From: Polyangiaceae bacterium
GTDB taxonomy: Bacteria > Myxococcota_A > Polyangia > Polyangiales > Polyangiaceae
Assembly: GCA_015075635.1 (NCBI GenBank)
Contig: JABTUA010000001.1
Coordinates: 2,170,001 to 2,234,000 of the forward strand
DNA length: 64,000 nucleotides
Reading direction: 5' to 3'
Shown here: piece by piece, positions 32,460 to 39,796 of the stretch
How the letters are laid out: each line of letters starts with the position of its first letter
How positions within the stretch are numbered: position 1 is the stretch's first letter
Made by a program: the position numbers and the translations under genes
Notes under the pieces: generated by a model
What the model was told of the DNA's origin: nothing
The model's database searches: none
What the model saw: the letters and a program-made list of their open reading frames with translations, nothing else

Positions 32460-34025
32460 TCACCCATACCGATCGCGATCCATGCGCGCGCCGAGCACGG
32501 TGCGGTCGTAGAGATCGCTCGCCAGGACGGCGGTGACGTCGCCGAGCTCGACCTCGTCGAGCCAGCGTGCGGGAAGGGGTGCCGTGCCGTGTTTCGCGCC
32601 GAGCAGATTGCCGACCAGGCTGCCGGTGCTGTCGCTGTCGCCGCCGTGCGCCACCGCTCGCCACAGGGTGGCGGGCACGCCGTCGCTCGAGAGCAGGCAG
32701 GCGAGGGCGATCGAGAGCGCGCTCTCTCCGGTCCAGCCGCCGCCGAGCGCCTCGAGTGCAGCGGCGCTGGGTGGCCCGCCGAGCGCCAGCTCCTTGGCCA
32801 GCGCCACGAAGCGCTGGGTCTCCGCCGCGCCGAACTCGCAGGCGAGCAGAGCGTCGGCGGCGTCCATGGCCTCCAGCAGCTCTCCGCCACGGCAGAGGTC
32901 GTGGATGAGCGCGGCGAAGTAGGCCGCGGACAGGTAGCCGCTCGGGTGGCCGTGAGTCAGCACGCCCGCATCACGGCCGAGCTCGAAGGCCGCCTCGCGG
33001 GTGAGGGCGCCGAGGCCGATGGGCGCCGAGCGCATGATGGCGCCGCAGCCCTTGCTGTCGTTGGGCGGGGCGCTCACGCTGGGACGGTGAAAGCTCTGGC
33101 TCTGCGCGGAGAGCGCCGAGAGACAGGTGTTGCCGGGGGCGCGCCGCGCATGCAGCCGCTCGACGGAGTGGAGCCAGCCGCCTGCGGGTGTGGCGCTGCC
33201 GGTCTGCGTGGCGAGCCAGCGCAAGTAGGCCTGGTGGATTCGATCGAGCTGCTCGTTCGGATCGGCCGCAGCGATCAGCCCCTCGGCGGTGAACAGCGTC
33301 ATCTGCGTGTCGTCGGAGACGAGCGCGGGCGGCGTGTCGGCGTAGGCCAGCGGGGCGGGCGGCTCGTGGCCCCAGCGCGTGACGATGGAGGGGTGGTTGT
33401 CGAACTCGATGGGGTAGCCCAGGGCGTCGCCGATGGCGCCGGCGATGAGGCAGCCGTGGAAGCGCTCGAAGGGGATGGGCAGGATCGGCGGGTCGCTGGC
33501 CTCCACGGTTGCGACCAGCGCGGCCTGCTCGTCCGTCTCGATCGCGCCAGGGCGTGCGCGGCGGACGGCTTCGATGGCGCGCTCGGCTTCGAGTCCCCGC
33601 GCGCGCAGACAGGCAGCGACGACCATGCCGCTGCGGCCGAGACCGCCGCGGCAGTGGACCACCACGTTTCTGCCGGCGGCGGCGGCCCGGTGGATGGAGC
33701 GCACCAGCGCCTCGAGGTCGGACCGAGATCTGGGCACAGAGCCGTCGGGGATCGGCAGCTCCTCGAAGTCGAGGCCGAGCGCCCGCGCGCGCTCCGGCAG
33801 CGCGGCCATGCCGAGCACCCGCCGTTCTTCGGGCTCCATCAACGAGACCAAGAGGTCGGTGTAGAAGTCGCCGCGCAGGCGCTCGAGATCCGCGTCGAGG
33901 TCTCGGTCCCAGCGGGCGTCCCGTTTCCCGGGGCCGAGGGTCAAGCCGATGCGGCCCGCGAAACCGGTGTGGTGTCCGGGGATGAAGGCCACGCGGATCG
34001 GGCTCTGGGGCGAGGTGACCCCCAT
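32460..34025 (-). CDS. dual-specificity phosphatase / ADP-ribosylglycohydrolase fusion
   Basis: A 521-residue cytosolic fusion. Residues about 1-175 form a cysteine phosphatase with the P-loop HCRGGLGRSG (Cys125, Arg131) of the DSP/CDKN3 type and upstream DLLVSLMEPEE. From about 185 the protein is a DraG-like ADP-ribosylglycohydrolase: FHGCLIAGAIGDALG, SDDTQMTLFTAEG, CGAIMRSAPIG and VAHGGDSDSTGSLVGNLLGA, holding the Asp/Thr magnesium ligands. Together they could reverse protein phosphorylation and ADP-ribosylation. Partners are unknown. Confidence 0.92.
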   Translation of the reverse strand: MGVTSPQSPIRVAFIPGHHTGFAGRIGLTLGPGKRDARWDRDLDADLERLRGDFYTDLLVSLMEPEERRVLGMAALPERARALGLDFEELPIPDGSVPRSRSDLEALVRSIHRAAAAGRNVVVHCRGGLGRSGMVVAACLRARGLEAERAIEAVRRARPGAIETDEQAALVATVEASDPPILPIPFERFHGCLIAGAIGDALGYPIEFDNHPSIVTRWGHEPPAPLAYADTPPALVSDDTQMTLFTAEGLIAAADPNEQLDRIHQAYLRWLATQTGSATPAGGWLHSVERLHARRAPGNTCLSALSAQSQSFHRPSVSAPPNDSKGCGAIMRSAPIGLGALTREAAFELGRDAGVLTHGHPSGYLSAAYFAALIHDLCRGGELLEAMDAADALLACEFGAAETQRFVALAKELALGGPPSAAALEALGGGWTGESALSIALACLLSSDGVPATLWRAVAHGGDSDSTGSLVGNLLGAKHGTAPLPARWLDEVELGDVTAVLASDLYDRTVLGARMDRDRYG

Positions 34026-34071
34026 GCCGCGAAGTCTCGCACAGTTTGTCGCCCGTGCGCGGGTCGCGGGC

Positions 34072-34077
34072 TACCCT
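34072..34077 (+). promoter_or_regulatory. -10-like box, leaderless type
   Basis: TACCCT ends six bases before the GTG at 34084. Confidence 0.35.
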
Positions 34078-34083
34078 CCGCCC

Positions 34084-35697
34084 GTGTCTCGTCGCGCCTG
34101 TTGGCTGCTGCTCTTGCTCGCCGCGTGCGGAAAGAAGCCGGAAGCTCCGGCTCCAGCCCCCAGCGCGAGCGCGGGCGCGGCCAGCGTCCCCGACGCGGCT
34201 CCGGCGGTCGCAGCAGAGCCGGACGCCCAGGCACCGCCGGCCCAGAAGCAGCCGTGCCCCGAGGGCATGGCGCTCATCGACGGGCGCTTCTGCATCGATC
34301 GCTGGGAGGCCTCTACCCGCGGCCCCGACGGACGCGAGCACTCGCCGCACCATGCCGTGGGCCCGCTCAAGGTCAGGGCGGAGAGCCGCTCCGGCGTCCT
34401 ACCCCAGGCCTACATCTCCGCGGAGGAAGGCGACGCCGCTTGCCGCCGCGCCGGCAAGTATCTGTGCACCACGCAAGAGTGGCAGGACGCGTGCATGGGC
34501 GTGAAACGTCCGTACCGCGTCTACCCCTACGGCATGGAGTACGAGAAGGGGGCCTGCAACGTGGCGCGCCGCCTCCACCCCGTGGTGCGGATCCACGGCA
34601 AGTACCAGCACGATTCGGTGATCTTGAACGATCCGAAGCTGAACCAGCTCGACGAGACGGTGGCCAAGACCGGAGAGTTCGCCGACTGCGTGACGCCCGA
34701 AGGCGTGTTCGACCTGCAAGGGAACCTGCTCGAGTGGACGCAGGGTGACAAGAAAGCGCTCTTGATGGGCGGCCACTACGTGGAGGCGAAGCTCCACGGC
34801 AAGGGCTGTCGCTACGTGACCGCCGGACACGGCGCCGAGTATCACGACTTCACCACCGGCTTTCGCTGCTGCACCAAGGCCGACAAGAGCGCGATCGTCC
34901 AGCCGGCCGAGCCGCCGCCCGTGTTGGCTCCGCTGCCGAGCGACGGCGGGGCTCCAGCCGATCCGCCGGGCATGCGCGGCTTCGCCAGCAACACGGGCAA
35001 GCTGCCGAAGCTCGTTCCGCCGCCCTACGAGCCGAAGGACGCCAAGTGCCCCGTGGACATGGTCCACGTCGAGGGCCAACGCTGCTCGGAGCCGAAGCAG
35101 TTCTGCAGGCGCTGGCTGCCGCGACTGAGCGTCGGCCAGAAGATCGCCTGCGCGGAGTTCGCCGAGCCGAGCGAGTGCCAAGGGTCGCGGCGCAAGATGA
35201 GCTACTGCATCGACCAGTACGAATTCACGCCGCCCGGGTACACCCACCCTTTGACCCACGTGAGCTACGGCGAGGCGCAGAACCTCTGCTTGGCGATGGA
35301 CAAGCGCTTGTGCTTCGAGGACGAATGGGAGTTCGCCTGCGAAGGCCCGGAGGCGTTGCCTTACCCCTACGGCTACGTGCGCGACGGCAAGCGCTGCAAC
35401 CACGACTTTCCCGAGGAGCAGCTGGTCACCGGGCCCGATCAGTTCATCGACCGGCGGGTGCCGAGGGACGCGCTGCCGGAGTGCAAGAGCCCGTTCGGGG
35501 TGTTCAACCTGGTCGGCAACGTGGACGAGTGGACGAGCCGCTACAACCAACCGGCGGGCAAGCGCGCCATCCTGCGGGGTGGCTGGTGGCTCATCGGGCG
35601 CAACCGTTGCCGGGCCGCGACCGCGAATCACGGCGAGCGCTACGCGGGCGTGCAGACGGGCTTCCGTTGCTGCAAGGCCAGCCGCGGGGCAAACTAG
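34084..35697 (+). CDS. lipoprotein with two formylglycine-generating-enzyme-like (SUMF1) domains
   Basis: A 537-residue lipoprotein (lipobox LLAACGK) with an Ala/Pro linker and two similar halves. Half one: CPEGMALIDGRFCIDRWEAS, GKYLCTTQEWQDAC, FDLQGNLLEWTQGD and TTGFRCC. Half two: CIDQYEFTPPG, DKRLCFEDEWEFACEG, FNLVGNVDEWTS, LRGGWW and TGFRCC. Both match the FGE-sulfatase/C-type-lectin-like fold of SUMF1. In formylglycine-generating enzyme a Cys pair is catalytic; the Cys pattern here differs, so ligand binding or another modification is as likely. The GTG start gives a proper signal peptide. Confidence 0.88.
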   Translation: MSRRACWLLLLLAACGKKPEAPAPAPSASAGAASVPDAAPAVAAEPDAQAPPAQKQPCPEGMALIDGRFCIDRWEASTRGPDGREHSPHHAVGPLKVRAESRSGVLPQAYISAEEGDAACRRAGKYLCTTQEWQDACMGVKRPYRVYPYGMEYEKGACNVARRLHPVVRIHGKYQHDSVILNDPKLNQLDETVAKTGEFADCVTPEGVFDLQGNLLEWTQGDKKALLMGGHYVEAKLHGKGCRYVTAGHGAEYHDFTTGFRCCTKADKSAIVQPAEPPPVLAPLPSDGGAPADPPGMRGFASNTGKLPKLVPPPYEPKDAKCPVDMVHVEGQRCSEPKQFCRRWLPRLSVGQKIACAEFAEPSECQGSRRKMSYCIDQYEFTPPGYTHPLTHVSYGEAQNLCLAMDKRLCFEDEWEFACEGPEALPYPYGYVRDGKRCNHDFPEEQLVTGPDQFIDRRVPRDALPECKSPFGVFNLVGNVDEWTSRYNQPAGKRAILRGGWWLIGRNRCRAATANHGERYAGVQTGFRCCKASRGAN

Positions 35698-35702
35698 TCG
35701 GC

Positions 35703-36227
35703 ATGACGTCTCGCTGGATCTGGCTGTCGGGCTGGCTCTGGGTGGTCGGCTGCGGCGGCGAGTCGACGACCGATGGCAGCGGGGGCGGGGGCTCCGGCGC
35801 GAGCTCCGGCAACGGCGGCTCCGGCGCGACCGATGGCGGAACGGGAGGGAGCGCGGCCGGCGGCTCCGGCGGTGCGCTCGGGGGCGCGCCCGGTGGCGGC
35901 GGGGCGCCATGCAGCGCGCTCGCTCAAGCCTACGACGAGCAGCTCGCGCTGGCGAAGGGCTGCAACCCAGTCTTCTCGAGCGAGCAGTGCACGCTCCAGA
36001 TCGCCGACGCGCTCGCGTGCCCGTGCGGGCCTACCTTCGTGAATCCCGACAACGGGGCAGCGCTCGCGACGTTGAACGAGCTCTCCGTCCAGTGGAACGC
36101 GCAGAAGTGCTCGGAAGGCATCAACTGCCCGGCCATCGCCTGCGAGCCGCCGGTGTTCGGGGCCTGCGAGGTGGACGCCTCGACCGGTCAGGCGAGCTGC
36201 CAGGACATGTTCAAGAACGGCGGCTGA
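35703..36227 (+). CDS. Gly/Ser-linker Cys-rich lipoprotein, paralogue 3
   Basis: A 174-residue lipoprotein with lipobox WVVGCGG and a Gly/Ser/Ala-rich linker. The Cys domain (AKGCNPVF, EQCTLQIADALACPCGPTFVNPD, CPAIACEPPVFGAC) is clearly related to the products at 10025-10510 and 11217-11843. It starts five bases after the FGE-like gene and is probably in the same operon. A dispersed surface-lipoprotein family is implied; its function is unknown. Confidence 0.75.
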   Translation: MTSRWIWLSGWLWVVGCGGESTTDGSGGGGSGASSGNGGSGATDGGTGGSAAGGSGGALGGAPGGGGAPCSALAQAYDEQLALAKGCNPVFSSEQCTLQIADALACPCGPTFVNPDNGAALATLNELSVQWNAQKCSEGINCPAIACEPPVFGACEVDASTGQASCQDMFKNGG

Positions 36228-36230
36228 GAG

Positions 36231-36236
36231 TACACT
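36231..36236 (+). promoter_or_regulatory. -10-like box, leaderless type
   Basis: TACACT ends seven bases before the ATG at 36244; an imperfect inverted repeat GAGAGT/ACTCTC surrounds it. Confidence 0.4.
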
Positions 36237-36243
36237 CTCACGG

Positions 36244-37047
36244 ATGCGTGGCCTCCGTCGGCTGGGCTCTCTCGTGCTCCTGGTTCCGTGGTCGTGGTCG
36301 TGCGCGACCGAAAGCGGCGAGGAGTCCGGCGTCGGCGGCGCGTCGGGCTGCGTCCCTGGCAAGGTGGAGGAGTGCGCGTGCCCCGGCGGCGGGCCCAAGG
36401 GCACCCAGAGCTGCAACGCCAGCGGCACCTCGTTCGGCGAGTGCACCGGCTGCGGGAGCGGTAGCGGCGGCGGCGCCGGTTGGCCCGGCAGCGGGGGCGC
36501 TGGCGGCAGCGGCGCGACGGGCGGAGCGGGCGGTGGCAGCGGCGGCGCCAGCGGGGGTGGCGGTGGCAGCGGCGGTAGCGGTGGCGCGAGCTGCCCGGCC
36601 AATCACTGCACGAACGGCAGCCTCGACTGCGACGAGAAGAAGGTGGACTGCGGCGGCACGGGCTGTCCCGCCTGCCCCTACGAGGTCGCTGACTGCGTCG
36701 AGTCGCCCAAGAACGGCAACGAGATCTGCGACGACCAGGCGTTCCAGGTCAGCGCGCCCGGCAACTACCTCTTGGTCTGTCTGAACCACGCGGGCGGCAC
36801 CATCTACGTGGCCAGCAACACCGGGCCGAAGATGACCGACGGCATCTCGCGCTGTCAGGGCTGGGAGACGAACGGCCAGAACGCCTGGGACCATCTTCAG
36901 TACATCCAGAAGCTCGTCTGCGACTCCGATCAGAAACAGCTGGCGGTGGACCTCACGAGCTACGTCGGACAGAACCTCTGGATGGGCGCTCATGACGCCC
37001 CTGCCGGCGGCGGGCACAACACGCAGTCTTGCCTGGTGAAGAAATGA
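36244..37047 (+). CDS. Cys-rich lipoprotein, unknown
   Basis: A 267-residue lipoprotein. The signal peptide ends WSWSCAT, followed by CVPGKVEECACPGG and a second C-x-x-C-type pair, a long GGSGG linker, then CPANHCTNGSLDCDEKKVDCGGTGCPAC, a repeated small Cys motif common in myxobacterial lipoproteins, and a C-terminal domain with ICDDQAFQV and VCLNHAGGTIYVASNTG. The 3' stop overlaps the next ATG (ATGA). Role unknown. Confidence 0.7.
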   Translation: MRGLRRLGSLVLLVPWSWSCATESGEESGVGGASGCVPGKVEECACPGGGPKGTQSCNASGTSFGECTGCGSGSGGGAGWPGSGGAGGSGATGGAGGGSGGASGGGGGSGGSGGASCPANHCTNGSLDCDEKKVDCGGTGCPACPYEVADCVESPKNGNEICDDQAFQVSAPGNYLLVCLNHAGGTIYVASNTGPKMTDGISRCQGWETNGQNAWDHLQYIQKLVCDSDQKQLAVDLTSYVGQNLWMGAHDAPAGGGHNTQSCLVKK

Positions 37048-37307
37048 ACGAGCTGGCCGTCAACGTGCTGGTGAACGTGCGGGGCAAGGACGTACCGCTC
37101 GATCAGGTGAGGGATGCGGCCATCGTCAAGGCCTTCCGGCAGCTGGCGGACGACGTGGGGAAGAAGCTCGCCAGAGTGAGCTGCCCGACACACAAGAAGG
37201 GTCCGACTCAGGTCAGGCTCGTGGTGGACAAGAGCGGCAACGCCGACCTTCGCTACGAGTCCTGCTGTCTCGCTTTACGCGATGCGGTGGGGAAGCAGCT
37301 AGGATGA
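37044..37307 (+). CDS. small soluble protein, unknown
   Basis: An 87-residue soluble protein beginning MNELAVNVLVNVRGKDVPL, with an ATGA overlap with the preceding lipoprotein gene. It has strand-helix-strand features, a CPTHKKG loop and a CC pair near the end. Another ATGA overlap joins it to the following GST-like gene. The family is not recognised. Its coupling on both sides suggests it works with the GST-like protein. Confidence 0.65.
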   Translation: MNELAVNVLVNVRGKDVPLDQVRDAAIVKAFRQLADDVGKKLARVSCPTHKKGPTQVRLVVDKSGNADLRYESCCLALRDAVGKQLG

Positions 37308-37951
37308 GAGAGGGACGCATGGAAGCCGACAAACTGCACTACCTGAAGATCCCGAACGCGGAGGGCGGGCGCGCCGAAGGCGTGCGGATGGTCTACGTGC
37401 TCGCGGGCAAGCCGTGGATCGACGTCTTCGCCAGCTTCGAGACGGCGCGAGCGGTCGTTGAGGGCAAGAACCCGTTCAAGCAGTATCCCTTCGTGGAGAC
37501 GCCGAGCGGCGAGCACATCTACCAGACGCTGGCGATCATGCACCACGTCGGGCAAGGCACCTCGGCCTGGCCCGCGGATCCGGAGGCGCTGACCCGGGCG
37601 CTCTCGGTGGCCATGGGCGGCTACGATCTCTACCAGGCGTTCGGCGCGTTCCCGGCGGACGACGTCGTGGCCAAGCAGAAGTTCGAGGAGCGCCGCTTGC
37701 CGCAGTACTTCGGCGCGCTGGACGAGATCTACCGGACCCGGGATTTCGCGGCCGGCAAGTCTCCCTGCTTCGCCGACTGCATCGTGCGCGAGGCGGTCTG
37801 GTGGTGCGCGCGCCGGAACGACGCCGCGCGTGCCCTGTTCGAAGAGAAACAGTGGCTCTCGGCCTTCAAGCGCCGCTTCGACGCGCTGCCCGAGATCGCG
37901 GCTTTCCTCGCGAAGCAGGCCGCGGCTCGTGTCCAAGACGACTCGCTCTAG
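37304..37951 (+). CDS. glutathione-S-transferase-like protein
   Basis: A 215-residue cytosolic protein. The first 80 residues form a thioredoxin-like domain (YVLAGKPWIDVFASFETA, then NPFKQYPFVETPSGEHIYQTLAIMHHV, where the P-F-VE-T-x-x-G order matches the GST glutathione site and the cis-Pro). The remaining residues are the all-helical GST C-domain. The start lies in an ATGA overlap, with a second in-frame ATG at 37319. The substrate is not known. Possible roles are detoxification or redox handling. Confidence 0.8.
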   Translation: MREGRMEADKLHYLKIPNAEGGRAEGVRMVYVLAGKPWIDVFASFETARAVVEGKNPFKQYPFVETPSGEHIYQTLAIMHHVGQGTSAWPADPEALTRALSVAMGGYDLYQAFGAFPADDVVAKQKFEERRLPQYFGALDEIYRTRDFAAGKSPCFADCIVREAVWWCARRNDAARALFEEKQWLSAFKRRFDALPEIAAFLAKQAAARVQDDSL

Positions 37952-37979
37952 TCTCTGGCAAGACTGCCCAAGTCGAGTC
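37940..37979. terminator. hairpins between convergent genes
   Basis: AGTCT-CTGGCA-AGACT (37950-37965) sits inside a longer pairing of GACTCG (37940-37945) with CGAGTC (37974-37979), placed exactly between two convergent genes. No T-run is present. Confidence 0.4.
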
Positions 37980-39793
37980 TAGTGCCGCCACTCGCGGTGG
38001 CTCGCGTGGCTCGCGGTCTCGACAGCAGGCAGCTCGGTCCCGTACGCCTTCTGGTAGAAGCGCGCGGCGGCGCCGCGGAGCTCGGCCGGCGGCACGTCGA
38101 GGACGGCCCTCCAGAGCTTGGCGAAACGCTCCGGTCGGATCACGCCGCGGCCGATCAGGGCGTCCGGGTCCAGGCCGAGCTCCAGGGCTAGTCCGCGGAA
38201 GGTGGCCAAGGCCGCGTGCCAGTAGGTGCCACCGCGCCCCACGAACACGTGGCGCGAGAGCAGCACCAGCTCGAGCACCGGCGAGTGCGTGCTGGCGATG
38301 ATGCTGGCCAGGTAGGCTGACAGCTCCTCCCGGGCCCGGGCGCGCAGCGAGCCCTCGGGCGCGTCGAGCGGATCTTCGACGCCGAGCTGCTTGCACAAGA
38401 GCTCAGGGATCGGGATGAGGCCCCGGGCGAAGTCCAGACGGTGCTGCACCTCGTGGCGCTCGACGGAGGCGACGTAGAAGTTGCGCAACCTGAGGAACGC
38501 AGCCCGAGGCCCCGGCTCGAGCAGCTCGGCGTGCAGGTCGTCCCACTCGCCGAGCTGCGCGCGCGGGACGCGCAGCGAGAGGTCCGCCGAGTAGTCCGCC
38601 TCGGGTACTAGCCGCTCCGGAATGCGCAGCACGTGCCCGAGCCCTGCCAGATCTCTGCGCCAGCTCTGCACCAGCGCGCGGCGCCGCGCCAGCAGCTCGC
38701 CCACGCGGCGCACGGCCGGATCGCGCCCCTCTTGCGTGGCGACGAAGTAGCCGCGCAGGAGCTCGCCAGCGCGGGTGTTGACGCTCTTCACCCAATCGCC
38801 GCCCCGCGCGTCCGCCTCGAGCTCGGTCGCTTCGTCCACAAGGCTCATCGGCTCGGCGTCGGGGAGCGCGGGGAGCACGTAGCGCACCAGATCGCCCTCG
38901 ACCTGATCGAGCAGGACCGTCGCTGCCGGCAAACTCGGCCGCGTGTAGCCGGTGTAGCCCTGCACCAGGTTCAGCCGATCGAGCCGCCACAGGTGGACCA
39001 CACGGTGCGTTTGGTCCCCGCTCTTCACCCACACCTCGCGCTCGACGTAGAACCCGAGCAACGCGGCGCGCGCCCCGGTCGGGCCCGGCAACACGTCGGT
39101 GTCCACGAAGTAGGGGTGCTTCGAGTCGGCCAGGGCGCGGTTCAGCGCGCCAGCGGCCAACGTCAGACGGTTGCCGGACTCCTCGAGCTGCTCCGCCCCC
39201 GAGCTGGCGTTCAGCTGCGCGGCGGCGTCGAAGAGCTCGCCCAGGCGAGCGGTCGCGTCCCCACCTAGCGTCTTCTGCACGGCGGGGCCGGTGGCCTGTC
39301 CCCTGGCGCGCTCGGCGGCCGCGCGGTCGCCGCGCGACGCCGCGATCACGAAGGCCGTCATGTGCTCGGAGAGCGCGCGGCCTTCGGCGCTCTGCCGCGG
39401 GTCGAAGGGGCGGCTGAGGCGCCAGGCGAGGAGAGCCCCGCCGAGGGACAAGCAGGCGAGCGCGACCACGCTCAGCGTGAGCCAAGGCCCGCGCCGCGGC
39501 GGGACCAGCTGCGCTCCGAGCGCCTCCTGCTCCGCGCGCACTGCCTCGACGTCGTCGTAGTCCGCCTCCGGCGCGCCGCTGGCCACGTTCAGGAAGGCGA
39601 TGCGGCACAGGTGGACCGGGTCGTGGACGTTGGTGCCGAGGTGCGCGCGGTCGAGGGCCGCGGAGAGCAGCCTCTGGGCGCGCCAGCGGATCAGCGGGTC
39701 GAAGCGCGCGAGCTCACGTTTGCCGAGCTCCGGGCGGCCGCCGGCGATGGCCGCGGCGAGCGCGGTGAGCGTAGCGCGCCGGACGCGGGACAT
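37979..39793 (-). CDS. membrane protein with HExxH metalloprotease motif
   Basis: A 604-residue protein with one membrane segment near residues 105-125 (WLTLSVVALACLSLGGALLAW) and a large outer part. His447-Glu448-x-x-His451 (HEVQH) followed by EE at 489-490 (REELSAYLASI) is a gluzincin-type zinc site, with the downstream Glu as the possible third ligand. The rest, about residues 130-400, is mostly helical. It is probably a membrane-anchored peptidase acting outside the cytoplasm; the substrate is unknown. Only four bases separate it from the upstream lipoprotein gene. Confidence 0.65.
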   Translation of the reverse strand: MSRVRRATLTALAAAIAGGRPELGKRELARFDPLIRWRAQRLLSAALDRAHLGTNVHDPVHLCRIAFLNVASGAPEADYDDVEAVRAEQEALGAQLVPPRRGPWLTLSVVALACLSLGGALLAWRLSRPFDPRQSAEGRALSEHMTAFVIAASRGDRAAAERARGQATGPAVQKTLGGDATARLGELFDAAAQLNASSGAEQLEESGNRLTLAAGALNRALADSKHPYFVDTDVLPGPTGARAALLGFYVEREVWVKSGDQTHRVVHLWRLDRLNLVQGYTGYTRPSLPAATVLLDQVEGDLVRYVLPALPDAEPMSLVDEATELEADARGGDWVKSVNTRAGELLRGYFVATQEGRDPAVRRVGELLARRRALVQSWRRDLAGLGHVLRIPERLVPEADYSADLSLRVPRAQLGEWDDLHAELLEPGPRAAFLRLRNFYVASVERHEVQHRLDFARGLIPIPELLCKQLGVEDPLDAPEGSLRARAREELSAYLASIIASTHSPVLELVLLSRHVFVGRGGTYWHAALATFRGLALELGLDPDALIGRGVIRPERFAKLWRAVLDVPPAELRGAAARFYQKAYGTELPAVETASHASHREWRH

Positions 39794-39796
39794 GGC

